This document shows, piece after piece, positions 16,871 to 27,461 of a stretch of 64,000 nt of DNA (position 1 is the first letter of the stretch; each line of letters starts with the position of its first letter). A model generated the notes under the pieces. It made no database searches, was not told where the DNA came from, and saw nothing but the letters and a program-made list of their open reading frames with translations. The position numbers were made by a program, and so were the translations under genes. This DNA is from Rhizocola hellebori (GTDB taxonomy: Bacteria; Actinomycetota; Actinomycetes; Mycobacteriales; Micromonosporaceae), in the NCBI RefSeq assembly GCF_016862955.1, contig NZ_BONY01000017.1, forward strand, positions 62,001-126,000, given 5' to 3'.

Positions 16871-18583
16871 ATGCCTACGATTCCTCAGACCACACGGGCT
16901 TGGGATCGGTCGAACCCGAGCCCAAAGCCGAAGGCAGGGCGCAAAAACAACGGAATCTCCTACGAGCATCCTGCACTGTTCTGGGCTGGAGTGCTTGTCA
17001 CGACCGTGGGCGTCCTCATGCAGCTGCCTATGTACTGGACAGCAAGGCACGATCACTTCCATATGGTGGGCATGCCACTGACGTGGTACATGAACGTCGG
17101 CATGTTGCTGATCGGCGTTGGCGTCGCTTTGGTCGTGGTAGCCATCATTCCCAAGAAGACCGAGCGTGCCCAACGAGTCAGCAAAATCAAGATCGGTTCT
17201 CTCGACGACACAAAAATTAGCAAGGCGCACGTCGCATTGCTGCTGGTGCTTGCGGCGGCGATCACGATCGACGTCATGAAGTCGACCTCGCTGGCATTCA
17301 TCGCCCCAGGCGCCGCAGTCGAATACAACCTACGCGGACCGCTCAACCCTCACTCGCCCAATCTCCCTGTGGCGCTGTATCCGTTGATTGGCATCACCGG
17401 CACGATGATCGGCTCATTCCTATGGGGCTGGTTCGGCGACCGTATTGGCCGCCGGGCATCGATCCTGCTTTCCGCGATCCTCTTCATCGCCACCACGACA
17501 TGCGGCACGATGCCCGAATACTGGCTGAATCTCGTATCTTGCTTCTTCATGGGAGTCGGTGTGGGCGGGATGCTCCCGATCACATTCGCACTTATGTCGG
17601 AGACAATTCCCAAGCGCCATCGAAGTTGGCTCATGGTGCTGATTGGAAGCGACATTGCGGGCGCCTACATCATCGTCAGCTGGCTGGCATCCACCATAGC
17701 TGCCCCGGATCGGTTCGGATGGCGGATGCTATGGCTCGTCGGATTGCCTTCGGGGCTTCTCCTCATCCTGCTCAACCGATGGATGCCGGAGTCCCCTCGC
17801 TTCCTTCTCCAACAGGGAAGAGACGAGGAGGCGCGAGCCGTGATGGCTCGCTATGGGGCAGCGATCATCGAATCGGACGAGGAATCAGACCTGGCGGTGG
17901 AGCAGCATCTGAAAGGCGGGATCAGCCAGCTGTTCACCCGAAACTTCTTAGGGCTATCCGCAGCCATCATCCTGCTGGCGTTGAGCATCGGCATGACGCA
18001 GTACGGGTTCCAGCAATGGATGCCGTCGAACCTGCAGCATCTGGGATTCTCGGCAGTTCACTCAACGTCGATCCTGCGCAACGCGGCGCTCTTGGGGTTT
18101 CCCTTCAGCCTTCCGGTCGCTCTCCTGTACGGCTTCTGGAGCACCAAAAAGACGGTACTCGGTGTGACTGTGTTGATGGCTGGATCATTGGGGACGTTCG
18201 CGTTCCTCGGCGACAGCGTCGTGGAAAACTCCACGCTGCTTTATGTGCTGCTGGTGATCCCGATCTGGGGTATCAGCCTTCTTAACAGTGTCCTGGCGGC
18301 TTACACGGCCGAGGTCTATCCCACCGTCGTGCGGGCGCGTGGCAGCGGTATGTCCGCCGGCGCGACGAAGACCGGCGGAGTTGCCATCCTGTTCCTCGTC
18401 GTTATCGTTGCCGCGGCTGCACCGTCGGTCCGAATGACGGCTGCGCTAGGCCTGATTCCCATGGTATTGGCTGGGATCGTCCTGCTAATCTTCGGCCCGG
18501 AAACCAGGCATCGACAGCTCGAAAGCATCACCGCCGAAGCGCTGCACCTGGAACTCCAGCCGGTGGCAGCGGGGGCGAGGTAG
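16871..18583 (+). CDS. MFS transporter, sugar-porter-like, with an extra N-terminal two-helix segment
   Basis: The 570-residue protein starts with a polar tail and two extra membrane helices (residues about 35-95). A 12-helix MFS core follows, with GDRIGRRASILLSA (motif A, loop 2-3), RFGWRMLWLVGLPSGLLLILLNRWMPESPRFLLQQGR (sugar-porter PESPR motif) and EVYPTVVRARGSGMSAGATKTGG in the second half. The substrate is unknown; relatives move sugars, aromatic acids or metabolites with protons. The extra N-terminal pair is unusual for this family. A hairpin about 20 bp after the stop probably ends transcription. Confidence 0.82.
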   Translation: MPTIPQTTRAWDRSNPSPKPKAGRKNNGISYEHPALFWAGVLVTTVGVLMQLPMYWTARHDHFHMVGMPLTWYMNVGMLLIGVGVALVVVAIIPKKTERAQRVSKIKIGSLDDTKISKAHVALLLVLAAAITIDVMKSTSLAFIAPGAAVEYNLRGPLNPHSPNLPVALYPLIGITGTMIGSFLWGWFGDRIGRRASILLSAILFIATTTCGTMPEYWLNLVSCFFMGVGVGGMLPITFALMSETIPKRHRSWLMVLIGSDIAGAYIIVSWLASTIAAPDRFGWRMLWLVGLPSGLLLILLNRWMPESPRFLLQQGRDEEARAVMARYGAAIIESDEESDLAVEQHLKGGISQLFTRNFLGLSAAIILLALSIGMTQYGFQQWMPSNLQHLGFSAVHSTSILRNAALLGFPFSLPVALLYGFWSTKKTVLGVTVLMAGSLGTFAFLGDSVVENSTLLYVLLVIPIWGISLLNSVLAAYTAEVYPTVVRARGSGMSAGATKTGGVAILFLVVIVAAAAPSVRMTAALGLIPMVLAGIVLLIFGPETRHRQLESITAEALHLELQPVAAGAR

Positions 18584-18603
18584 CCAATTCGTTCGAATGC
18601 CAG

Positions 18604-18635
18604 GAGGCGCGCGGCAGGTCACGACAGCGCGCCTC
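18604..18635. terminator. Hairpin terminator after the MFS gene
   Basis: GAGGCGCGC and GCGCGCCTC form a perfect 9-bp stem with a 14-nt loop, starting 20 bp after the MFS stop. Confidence 0.7.
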
Positions 18636-18644
18636 AAGGCATTT

Positions 18645-18827
18645 ATGTCCCGGGTCTACCATCAACTGAGCGTCGTCGATCGCGTAGAGCGCTTGATTAT
18701 GGCGATCCTGGCAACGAGGGCCAATAAGGACTCGGCGAAGGCGTCGCTCAGGTCGGCGGAGATCGCCGAGTGGGCGCTCGCGATGGCCATGCAGGTTCAA
18801 TGGAGCCTTGCAAAGATCGAGGGGTGA
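18645..18827 (+). CDS. Small hypothetical protein
   Basis: The 60-residue reading starts MSRVYHQLSVVDRVERLIMAILATR and is rich in alanine and charged residues, mostly helical. A longer frame from 18597 would run through the terminator hairpin, so the internal ATG at 18645 is preferred. There is no clear ribosome binding site, and I do not recognise the family. It may be a chance frame. The following 18828-19067 holds no supported gene. Confidence 0.3.
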   Translation: MSRVYHQLSVVDRVERLIMAILATRANKDSAKASLRSAEIAEWALAMAMQVQWSLAKIEG

Positions 18828-19067
18828 ACTGTCCGGCAAGCTCGTTCCACCAACGCGGGTGGCGGCAAAGCTCATGATGTCGAGATCGGACCCCCCGTCC
18901 ATCGCGAGTGTGCCTGTTGGCGCCAAGCGTGCTTCGGTTCAGCCGGGCGAGGGTATCACTGCGTCCGCCGTCATGAGCTTCGGTTCCAAAGGAAACCGAT
19001 TTGGTGGTCACCTGGTATGACGCGGGCGCTGTTGCGTAATTGGATCGGATGATGCGTTGAGCCCGGC

Positions 19068-19433
19068 TTGGGTTGCGGCAAGTTCATGAAGGTGGCGAGC
19101 ACCTCGAAGTGGGCGCCGACAGAACGCCATCCAGAGGGCGAGTTGCATGAGGACTTGGGCTTCTTCAGCTGGGACAAGACCCGCAAACTGTTCGTGCTAC
19201 GGCAGTTCCACGTCGAAGGTTTCGTGAACCAGTACATCGCCGAGGTGGTCGCAGACGCGAAGATCGTGTTTGTGACCGAAGCGATCGAGAACATTCCGGA
19301 CGGCTGGCGTGCCCGTGAGACCTACACCTTCCTCGGTCCTGAGGAGTTCATCGAGCAGTTCGAGCTGGCTGCGCCCGGCAAGGACTTCGAGCCCTACACT
19401 GAGAACCGGCTGCATCGTGTGGCGCCGGAGTAG
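19068..19433 (+). pseudogene. Degenerate beta-barrel (DUF1579/heme-binding-like) gene missing its 5' end
   Basis: The frame carries the conserved C-terminal two thirds of a small beta-barrel family that I recall as DUF1579-type: GELHEDLGFFSWDKTRKLFVLRQFHVEGF, then FVTEAIENIPDGW and RARETYTFLGPEEF. Intact members have about 35-45 residues more at the N-terminus. Here a stop codon (TGA at 19050) lies just upstream in frame and only a weak TTG is available as start. The upstream bases do not restore the missing strands in another frame that I can see. It is therefore probably a 5'-truncated remnant. If translated, the barrel would be incomplete. Confidence 0.6.
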
Positions 19434-19448
19434 GGGTAGTTCGCAAGG

Positions 19449-19497
19449 CACGCGCCGCGATCCCTCGCTCTGCTTTCCGAGATGATCGCGGCGCGTG
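19449..19497. terminator. Bidirectional terminator
   Basis: A perfect 14-bp stem (CACGCGCCGCGATC / GATCGCGGCGCGTG) with a 21-nt loop lies between convergent genes ending at 19433 and 19510. Confidence 0.8.
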
Positions 19498-19509
19498 TTT
19501 GCACCACCG

Positions 19510-19950
19510 TTAGCGGCTTTCGAGGTGCCGCTTTAGCGCGACCAGATTGCTCGGCATTTCCTTGCGCGACTGGGGTCGCACCATCAACGGCACGAGGACC
19601 TTGCCGATGCCGTGGCCGGTGAAGTCGACGCTGATGGTCAGCTCGGAACTGTTGGCGGTCAACGGCTTCACGGTAAGATCGACGATGGCGCGGATGGGTC
19701 CGTCGATGCCTCGTACGCCCCACACCTTCGGTGGGTCGATGCGGGTGACGGTGGAGACGCTGGATCGGTTCGCGCCGCCGATTCGCCGGGTGGTCACGCA
19801 TCGGGTTCCCACCTCGGGCGCGGCGTCGGTGTCCATCCGCCCGTCGACGACGCCCTGTTGCCACTCCTTGAACCGTGTCGGGTCAGTGGCGTAGTTGAAC
19901 ACGTCCGCCGCCGACCGTTCGACCTTGATCTTCGTCACGATTGCTGTCAT
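19510..19950 (-). CDS. SRPBCC (START/Bet v 1-like) family protein, polyketide cyclase type
   Basis: The 146-residue protein opens with the typical SRPBCC strand and helix (IKVERSAADVFNYATDPTRFKEWQQGV) and follows the helix-grip fold length. The ligand is unknown. It is the last gene of a three-gene operon led by an ArsR-type repressor and an AHSA1-type protein, 3 bp after the latter. This trio is a common actinobacterial arrangement in which the repressor controls small-ligand-binding proteins. A 14-bp-stem terminator lies just downstream. Confidence 0.78.
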   Translation of the reverse strand: MTAIVTKIKVERSAADVFNYATDPTRFKEWQQGVVDGRMDTDAAPEVGTRCVTTRRIGGANRSSVSTVTRIDPPKVWGVRGIDGPIRAIVDLTVKPLTANSSELTISVDFTGHGIGKVLVPLMVRPQSRKEMPSNLVALKRHLESR

Positions 19951-19953
19951 CGT

Positions 19954-20433
19954 CTACCCCTTGTCAAAGAGCGCGGCGTACCGGTCGAGGTACAGCGGCC
20001 AGCCCTGGTCGTGGGCAACGCCGTCGCGCACCGATTCCCAGCCCGGGCCATGCCGGTCGATGTAGCGGTGTTCGAGGTCGACGCGCGTACGATCCGCAGC
20101 CTCGGCGGTGAAGGTCACGTCGACTTCGCTGGTGAGGTCGGGGTCGGCCTCGACCTGCCAGGTGGGGCCGATGTCCCAGCTGAACACCACGCGGTGGGGC
20201 GGGTCGTAGGCAAGGATGCGCGCCCACCGGCACTCACTGCCATCTGTGCCACGGTCGAAAATGTGTCCGCCCACCTTGGGCTCGAACACGGTCTCGGCGA
20301 TCGGCACCGCCAACATGTTGTGCTCGGCCGGTTTGAAGTCGCCGAACCGGTCGGTGAACACGGTGAACGCCTCCTCTATCGGTGCCTCGACCATGATCTG
20401 CCGACGCACCACCGCAGCATCTGCCTGCGTCAT
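19954..20433 (-). CDS. AHSA1-type SRPBCC domain protein
   Basis: The 159-residue protein shows IMVEAPIEEAFTVFTDRFGDFKP at the start, GGHIFDRGTDGSECRWARILAYDPPHRVVFSWDI in the middle and a C-terminal helix GPGWESVRDGVAHDQGWPLYL. These are standard for the activator of Hsp90-like (AHSA1) branch of the SRPBCC superfamily. Its start overlaps the end of the arsR-like gene by 4 bp, so translation is coupled. Function and ligand are unknown. The protein is probably cytosolic. Confidence 0.8.
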   Translation of the reverse strand: MTQADAAVVRRQIMVEAPIEEAFTVFTDRFGDFKPAEHNMLAVPIAETVFEPKVGGHIFDRGTDGSECRWARILAYDPPHRVVFSWDIGPTWQVEADPDLTSEVDVTFTAEAADRTRVDLEHRYIDRHGPGWESVRDGVAHDQGWPLYLDRYAALFDKG

Positions 20434-20753
20434 GAACTCTCCTCTTTCTTGTCCCCGACGATGTTCTGATAACCGTCCAGCGCACGACGCCAGAAAGTGT
20501 CGAGCTGATCTTTTAAGGCCGCCACGCCCGCGGGGTTCAACCGGTAGACCCGGCGCGTTCCCACCGCCTCAGCGGTGACGAGCCCGGCCCCCTTGAGCAC
20601 CGTCAGATGCTGCGACACGGCCTGCCGGGTGATGGGAAGTTCACTGGCCAGCTCCCCGACATCTCGCGGCCGCTCAGCCAGGCACTGCACGATCGCGAAG
20701 CGGCTGGGATCCCCCAGCGCTTCCCAACCCTCATGCGCTTTGAAAGTCGCCAC
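20430..20753 (-). CDS. ArsR-family winged-helix repressor
   Basis: The 107-residue protein has the ArsR fold: WEALGDPSRFAIVQCLAERPRDVGELASELPITRQAVSQHLTVLKGAGLV gives the helix-turn-helix, followed by the beta wing (EAVGTRRVYRL). No cysteine metal site is present in the recognition helix, so metal sensing is unlikely. It matches the SdpR/AHSA1-linked subgroup. The start is the GTG at 20753. An 8-bp inverted repeat spans this start codon, consistent with autoregulation. It heads the operon with the two SRPBCC genes. Confidence 0.88.
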   Translation of the reverse strand: MATFKAHEGWEALGDPSRFAIVQCLAERPRDVGELASELPITRQAVSQHLTVLKGAGLVTAEAVGTRRVYRLNPAGVAALKDQLDTFWRRALDGYQNIVGDKKEESS

Positions 20754-20773
20754 TAACGAAAGCTACGACTTTC
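20742..20773. promoter_or_regulatory. Inverted repeat over the arsR-like start codon (probable operator)
   Basis: GAAAGTCG and CGACTTTC are perfect 8-bp arms separated by 16 bp, with the GTG start codon inside the spacer. This is a good site for autorepression of the ArsR-type operon. Confidence 0.55.
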
Positions 20774-21146
20774 ATAAGGAGCTGTCAAATGCACGAAGGA
20801 TCCTCTACTTGCAGGTCAGCGCATTGTCAACCGCGACCGCATCTCGGATCTAGCGTCGGGTGACACCATGAACAAGATCAGGTCGAGGGGCCCTGGGCCG
20901 TTCTTCACCAGTCCTGCGTGGCGGGTGGGCCGGGCTGCGACCCACCTGCACGGAAGTCACCTCGATGGCGAGCACAGTCATTGGTCTCGATCCACGAGCA
21001 GCCCTGCCCGCTCCCAGCAGGCACCGAAGGCTTGGACCCCGAACTCAAGCGCCCCGGATCAGAAGTGCGGCGACGTGCGGGTGCGGCTGCTGGAAGGCTC
21101 GCAGAAAGGCCAAACCGTCACCACCGCGATGCCCACGGGCCAGGGC
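20774..21146. other. Non-coding stretch between ArsR operon and copper ATPase
   Basis: No frame here has recognisable family residues or a convincing ribosome binding site. It lies downstream of the copper ATPase and upstream of the ArsR promoter. I see no tRNA or strong terminator hairpin in it. Confidence 0.5.
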
Positions 21147-23396
<2,250 letters not shown>

Positions 23397-23406
23397 GGCG
23401 GGCCTC

Positions 23407-24345
23407 CTAGTTGTGTCCGTGCCCGGACGCCGACGGCGCAGGGGTCGGGCTGGCCGCGGGTGCGGTGGTGCCGTGCGTCGCGGCGGTGAACGCAGCGGTG
23501 CGCACGATGCCCTGGTGCTGGAAATCCAGGAACAGCCCGTAGCCGCCGCTGCTGGGAACTTCGGCGTAGAACACGATCTGTGGTCTTGCTATCTTGGACT
23601 CTTCGGGATGCACATGCAGGTAGGCCAGATCACCGTCGCGCAGCGCGACGAGGTGCCCGAACGCCCCCAGGTACGGCTGAAGGTCGGTGACCGGCCGTCC
23701 GTCCTTGCTGACAGTCAGAGTCAGTTTCGACGAGGTACCCGGCACGAGGTCGCCATCCAAGGTGACCGTGTAATCATCCACGGTGGTGGTGCGGCTTGGT
23801 GGCGCTAGCGGACGTGGCTGGTAATCGCCGGGTGCAGTGGCGTCCGCGCCGAGGATCAGACCCTTGTCGTGGGCGGCCGGCCGGAAATCGGCAAACACGC
23901 GGTAGGCGCCCGGACGGTCGACCGTCAGTGGCACCGACCAGACGCCGCCATCGCCCAGCACCGGGTGCAGGTGCTGAAAACCGGTCAGGTCGCGGCGCAC
24001 GACAATCAGGTGCAGGTCCTTCTCGTGCGCGGCGGTGAAGCTGGTAACGGGTTTGCCGTCAGGGCCTATCACGCTGAAGGTCAACGGATGGGTGCCAGTG
24101 CTCGACAGGGTGGTCGATGCCAGGTCGAGGCGGTAGCCGTCCTGGGCGATCTGCACGCCACCGGGAATCGGCGGTGCCGCTTGGGGTGTCGGTGATTGGT
24201 GGCCCTGGTTGTGGCCATCGCCGTTCATGTCTACCTCCTCGGAAGCCAGGCCGGTGGGACCGGCCAGGCGGCCGGCGCCCAGCGCCGCCGCGAAGATCAG
24301 GAGCAGGCCCAGGCCGTACAGGCTGAGCTTGAGTGGGGCCTTCAT
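23407..24345 (-). CDS. Membrane-anchored extracytoplasmic protein of the copper operon
   Basis: The 312-residue protein has one N-terminal membrane segment ([24 protein letters not shown]), probably an uncleaved anchor or signal. Two beta modules follow, carrying [18 protein letters not shown] and [19 protein letters not shown] with LHVHPEE. Histidine-rich stretches ([10 protein letters not shown] at the start, SGHGHN at the end) fit metal contact. The 279-residue lipoprotein at 15794-16633 is a paralogue. It is encoded between copZ (4-bp overlap) and the ATPase (10-bp gap), so it probably acts in copper tolerance outside the membrane. The exact function is not known to me. Confidence 0.75.
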   Translation of the reverse strand: MKAPLKLSLYGLGLLLIFAAALGAGRLAGPTGLASEEVDMNGDGHNQGHQSPTPQAAPPIPGGVQIAQDGYRLDLASTTLSSTGTHPLTFSVIGPDGKPVTSFTAAHEKDLHLIVVRRDLTGFQHLHPVLGDGGVWSVPLTVDRPGAYRVFADFRPAAHDKGLILGADATAPGDYQPRPLAPPSRTTTVDDYTVTLDGDLVPGTSSKLTLTVSKDGRPVTDLQPYLGAFGHLVALRDGDLAYLHVHPEESKIARPQIVFYAEVPSSGGYGLFLDFQHQGIVRTAAFTAATHGTTAPAASPTPAPSASGHGHN

Positions 24346-24554
24346 GGTGTGGTCACCACCTGGTATCCGGCCTCATCGACCGCCGCTGCGACTGCGGAGT
24401 CGTCGAGCAGCGTTTCGCTGTCGACCGTTACGGTCCCGGTCGCGAGGTCGACCTGAACGTCGCGGACACCGGGCAGTTTGCCGAGCTCGGATGAGACCGC
24501 GTTGACGCAGTGGCCACAGGTCATGCCGGAAACGGTATAGGCCGTAATAGTCAT
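24342..24554 (-). CDS. copZ: CopZ-like copper chaperone (heavy-metal-associated domain)
   Basis: The 70-residue single HMA domain has the metal site GMTCGHC (Cys13, Cys16) and the family end VDEAGYQV. The ATG at 24554 was chosen because GGAG lies 8 nt upstream; a longer in-frame start would include the ribosome binding site itself. It would carry Cu(I) in the cytoplasm to the P1B ATPase encoded two genes downstream, or to CsoR. It follows csoR by 20 bp and overlaps the next gene by 4 bp. Confidence 0.9.
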   Translation of the reverse strand: MTITAYTVSGMTCGHCVNAVSSELGKLPGVRDVQVDLATGTVTVDSETLLDDSAVAAAVDEAGYQVVTTP

Positions 24555-24574
24555 GATGATGTCTCCTTCACGCA

Positions 24575-24862
24575 CTAGGACCGCACAAGCCGGGCGATCG
24601 CGTCGGACGCTTCTTTGATCTTTTCGTCGGCTTCCGCACCACCTTGGGCAGCAGCTGTGACCACACAGGTGGCCATGTGCTCGCCCAGCAGCTCCAGCGC
24701 GAACGACTGCAACGCCTTCGTGGCCGCCGAGACTTGGGTCAGCACATCGATGCAGTAGGTATCGGCCTCGACCATGCGCTGCAGGCCACGGACCTGACCC
24801 TCGATCCGGCGCAGCCGGGCCAGATTGTCGGCCTTCTTCTCGCCTCCGGTGTAGTTGCCCAT
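24575..24862 (-). CDS. csoR: Copper-sensing transcriptional repressor CsoR
   Basis: The 95-residue four-helix protein has the CsoR Cu(I) ligand set Cys37, His62 and Cys66 (TYCIDVL, LLGEHMATCV) and the RRIEGQVRGLQRM DNA-contact helix. The ATG at 24862 lies 8 nt after GGAGG. Apo-CsoR represses and Cu(I) releases it from DNA. It heads the operon csoR-copZ-secreted protein-ATPase, and two palindromes rich in C/G runs lie directly upstream, the expected operator type. Confidence 0.95.
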   Translation of the reverse strand: MGNYTGGEKKADNLARLRRIEGQVRGLQRMVEADTYCIDVLTQVSAATKALQSFALELLGEHMATCVVTAAAQGGAEADEKIKEASDAIARLVRS

Positions 24863-24893
24863 CGCGATCACCTCCTCCACCACAACCTACCCC

Positions 24894-24908
24894 TACCCCC
24901 TGGGGGTA
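24894..24908. promoter_or_regulatory. CsoR operator 1
   Basis: TACCCCCTGGGGGTA is a perfect 7-bp inverted repeat around one base, 32 bp upstream of the csoR start. Its poly-C/poly-G dyad with A/T ends fits the known CsoR operator type. Confidence 0.75.
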
Positions 24909-24930
24909 TCAACCGCCCGGAGTGTGAGCT

Positions 24931-24957
24931 ATCGCATACCCGCCGGGGGTATGCGAT
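24931..24957. promoter_or_regulatory. CsoR operator 2
   Basis: ATCGCATACCC and GGGTATGCGAT are perfect 11-bp arms around GCCGG. The inner TACCC...GGGTA matches operator 1, with centres about 43 bp apart (four helical turns). It could allow cooperative binding, or control a promoter reading in the other direction. Confidence 0.65.
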
Positions 24958-25008
24958 ATGGTGGATCGGAGCGCTTGAGAGGCTGGTTTTGAGCCGGGAA
25001 TCGATGAG

Positions 25009-25120
25009 TCAGGCTTGCTGGCGGTGGCCGTGGGACGTCATGTCGCAGGGCTTGTAGACCGCGCGGATGGTGGCGATGACGAGCAGCAATAGGGCCAGGA
25101 CGGAGTGCAGCGTCCCCCGA
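25009..25120 (-). other. Remnant of a membrane-protein C-terminus
   Basis: A minus-strand frame ending at 25009 reads a hydrophobic helix (LHSVLALLLLVIATIRAVY) and then KPCDMTSHGHRQQA before the stop. No start codon or upstream domain is attached; the frame loses sense toward the integrase remnant. It may be the cut end of a membrane gene of the copper locus. Function unknown. Confidence 0.3.
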
Positions 25121-25214
25121 AGGGCTGCGCAGAAGCGTCTCGTCGTCGCCGGTGAACGCGCGCCTGGCACGAGCAGCAGATCCCCGCCCTGTGGGGCTCG
25201 TAATCGGGTTTAGG

Positions 25215-26258
25215 TTATGCGGCCTGCGTGTAGTCGTTGATCAGCCCGCCGAGGATCGGACGTCGCTGAACGCGGGCCGCGGCGAGGTCCATGACTTGCG
25301 GTGGCGGGTTGGGTGGTCGCCGGCCCAGCGATCGGTTTGGCCGGTGGCCGTTGTAGTGGACGGCGTACTCGGTAAGGACGCGCGACAGGTGCCGTTCGCC
25401 CTTGGCACCTGAGATGGTGTGCGGAGCACGTCGATACCAGCGGCGGTGAACACCCTGTCGAACATGGCGGTGAACTTCGCGTCCCGGTCACGCACCAGAA
25501 ACCGCAGCCCGTCCGCGCGTTTGCCCAAACCCATCAAGAGATTGCGGGCCTGCTGCGCCACCCACGCGCCGGTGGGATGCGTGGTGACACCGGCGACGTA
25601 GACCCGACGGGTAGCCAGCTCGATGAAGAACAGAACGCAGATCCGTTTCAGCAGAACAGTGTCGACGGTGAAGAAGTCACCCACCAGGATCGTGTGTGCC
25701 TGGGCGGTCAGGAACTGCTGCCAGGTAGGTCCGGTCCTGCGGGGTGCCGGGTCCACCCCGGCCTGGCGCAGGATCTTCCAGACCGTACTCGCCGCGATCT
25801 GGCAGCCCAAACGAGCCAATTCACCTTGCACCCGACGATGCCCCCACGTCGGATTCTCGGCCGCCAGACGCAGCACCAGCTCACGCAGCTCCCGATCGAT
25901 CGGCGGCCGGCCAGGCCGCGCATGCGGAAAGGTCCAATGCCGGGCGATCAGCTGCCGATGCCCGCGCAGCAACGTAGCCGGCGTGACGAAGAACGCCGAC
26001 CACCGTGGTCGGGCAGCAGACGCGACAACGCCGCCAGCACCACCCGATCCTCAGCCCGCAAGTCAGGGCGGTGTACCTACCGACGAGGCACCGCCACCTG
26101 ATGCCGCAACACCTGCAGCTCGACGTCCTTGGCGCCACCATCGCGGCAAGCTGGGTGAGCATCAGCAGAATTTGGCGCAAGACCGTGTACACCAACGAGG
26201 CCGACATGCCCTGCATCGTCACCCGGCTGCCGCGCACAAACCCGCACGTCACAGCCAA
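25215..26258 (-). pseudogene. Decayed DDE integrase/transposase (rve core)
   Basis: Pieces of one protein can be followed across frames on the minus strand. The N-terminal part (VYTVLRQILLMLTQLA, KDVELQVLRHQVAVPRR, HRPDL) is in other frames near 26250-26050. The main frame 25241-25972 has RPGRPPIDRELRELVLRLAAENPTWGHRRV, a DDE aspartate in VGDFFTVDTV and the second in RDRDAKFTAMFDRVF. After TPSQVPR a deletion joins to GERHLSRVLTEYAVHYNGHRP in another frame, removing the catalytic glutamate segment. The end GGLINDYTQAA is intact. The element is dead. I see no clear terminal inverted repeats. Confidence 0.75.
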
Positions 26259-26415
26259 CGAATCGGATTAACGAGCCCCACAAGTTACACCGAAATTCGG
26301 GCTCTGATACTCCCCGTCGTCGGGGACCGACCGGTGGTTGAGTATCGGCATGAACACCCGGGCCGCAAAAAAGTGCAGCTTCTTCTGTCCATATTGGATA
26401 GCGGTCCCATGACGG

Positions 26416-27461
26416 TCAGAGCCGAAATCGAGGGGGACCTGCCAGTATCTCGCCCGCGAGTGCGAGCGGGTGCGGCTGACCGGTCATCGCCTCCAGGGCG
26501 GTGGCTACGGCGTGGAGATCGGCTTTGATGTAGGTGGTGGTGGCCGGTCCGGTGGAGTCGGTGTGACCGGCGTAGGCACGGGCAATGCCGTAGCCGAAGT
26601 GCCGTTCGACCCAGGTCAGGGTGGTGTGGCGCAGCCAGTGGGTCGAGATACCTTGCGCAGCGACCCACGGCAGCTGTTGGCCGACGCGTTTCCACAGGTT
26701 GTCGTAGCGGCGGCTGGTCAGCGGGTTGCCATCGCGATAGCGCAGCAACCGATCGCCAAAAGTCACCGCTCCCCTCGCGCGCGTGCTCGGTCAACGCACA
26801 GGCCAGGGTAAGGCTGACCGGTTGCCAGCGTTGGGTTTCGCCTTTCTCCCGCAGCCGGATCAGGCCGCGTGGCGCGTCGAGGTCGCCGAAGGTCAGGCCC
26901 AGCGCGCCGCCACGTCGGCAGGCGGTCTCCGTATGAAGCCGCAACAGCAACGCGTCGAGAATGGCATCGTTCCCACTGGTACGGGCCGCAAGATTGATCT
27001 GCTCGAGCTCGACCGCCGTCAGGGCGCGGCGGGTGTTGGGCAAGCGGCGTGGTTTGGCGACCCGGTGCGCGGGGCTGTCACCCGCCACGACGATCCCATC
27101 AGCGGCGGCGAAATTGAACAGAGCCCGAGCCGCAGCCACCGCGTGCTCCCCGCATGCCGGCCGTGACGGCTGTTGCGCCGCGACGCTGCGCCGGCGGCTG
27201 ACTGATTCTTGAGAAACTCGATGTCGGTGGCGGCGAAGCTCGTGATGAGACGCTCGCCCACATCGCGGCCATACGATCCCAGTAGCTGCCGTAGGTGCGG
27301 CGGGCGCAAGCACCTGCCGCCTCCTTCACCCGGCGCACGTACTCGGCGACCGTCGGCACCTCCATTGTGGACGGTACGGCGGCGTGCAGATCGGCAGGGC
27401 TGATGCCGAGCCGGCCCAGCAGCTGGCGAGCGGCGGCAACAGTGGCGGGATCAGCGCTCAC
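26416..27461 (-). pseudogene. Tyrosine recombinase/integrase 1 (frameshifted)
   Basis: The gene starts at GTG 27461 (SADPATVAAARQLLGRLG), overlapping the upstream AbrB-like gene by 4 bp. Reading then needs three frame changes, near 27265, 27145 and 26775. The catalytic parts remain: Arg in TETACRRGGALGL, HWLRHTTLT (His-x-x-Arg-His) and the C-terminal tyrosine in GPATTTYIKAD. It is the same family as the decayed integrase at 29429-30534. Frameshifts make it inactive unless the sequence is wrong. It lies next to a tRNA-like att site, as expected for an integrase of an integrative element. Confidence 0.8.

Noticed and set aside
19612-20469. 285-residue plus-strand frame across the SRPBCC genes
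   Set aside because: It is the shadow of two well-supported minus-strand SRPBCC proteins and has no recognisable domain.
24894-24957. The C/G-run palindromes upstream of csoR as terminators
   Set aside because: They lie upstream of the first gene of the operon and have the symmetry of CsoR operators; no gene ends just before them on the matching strand.
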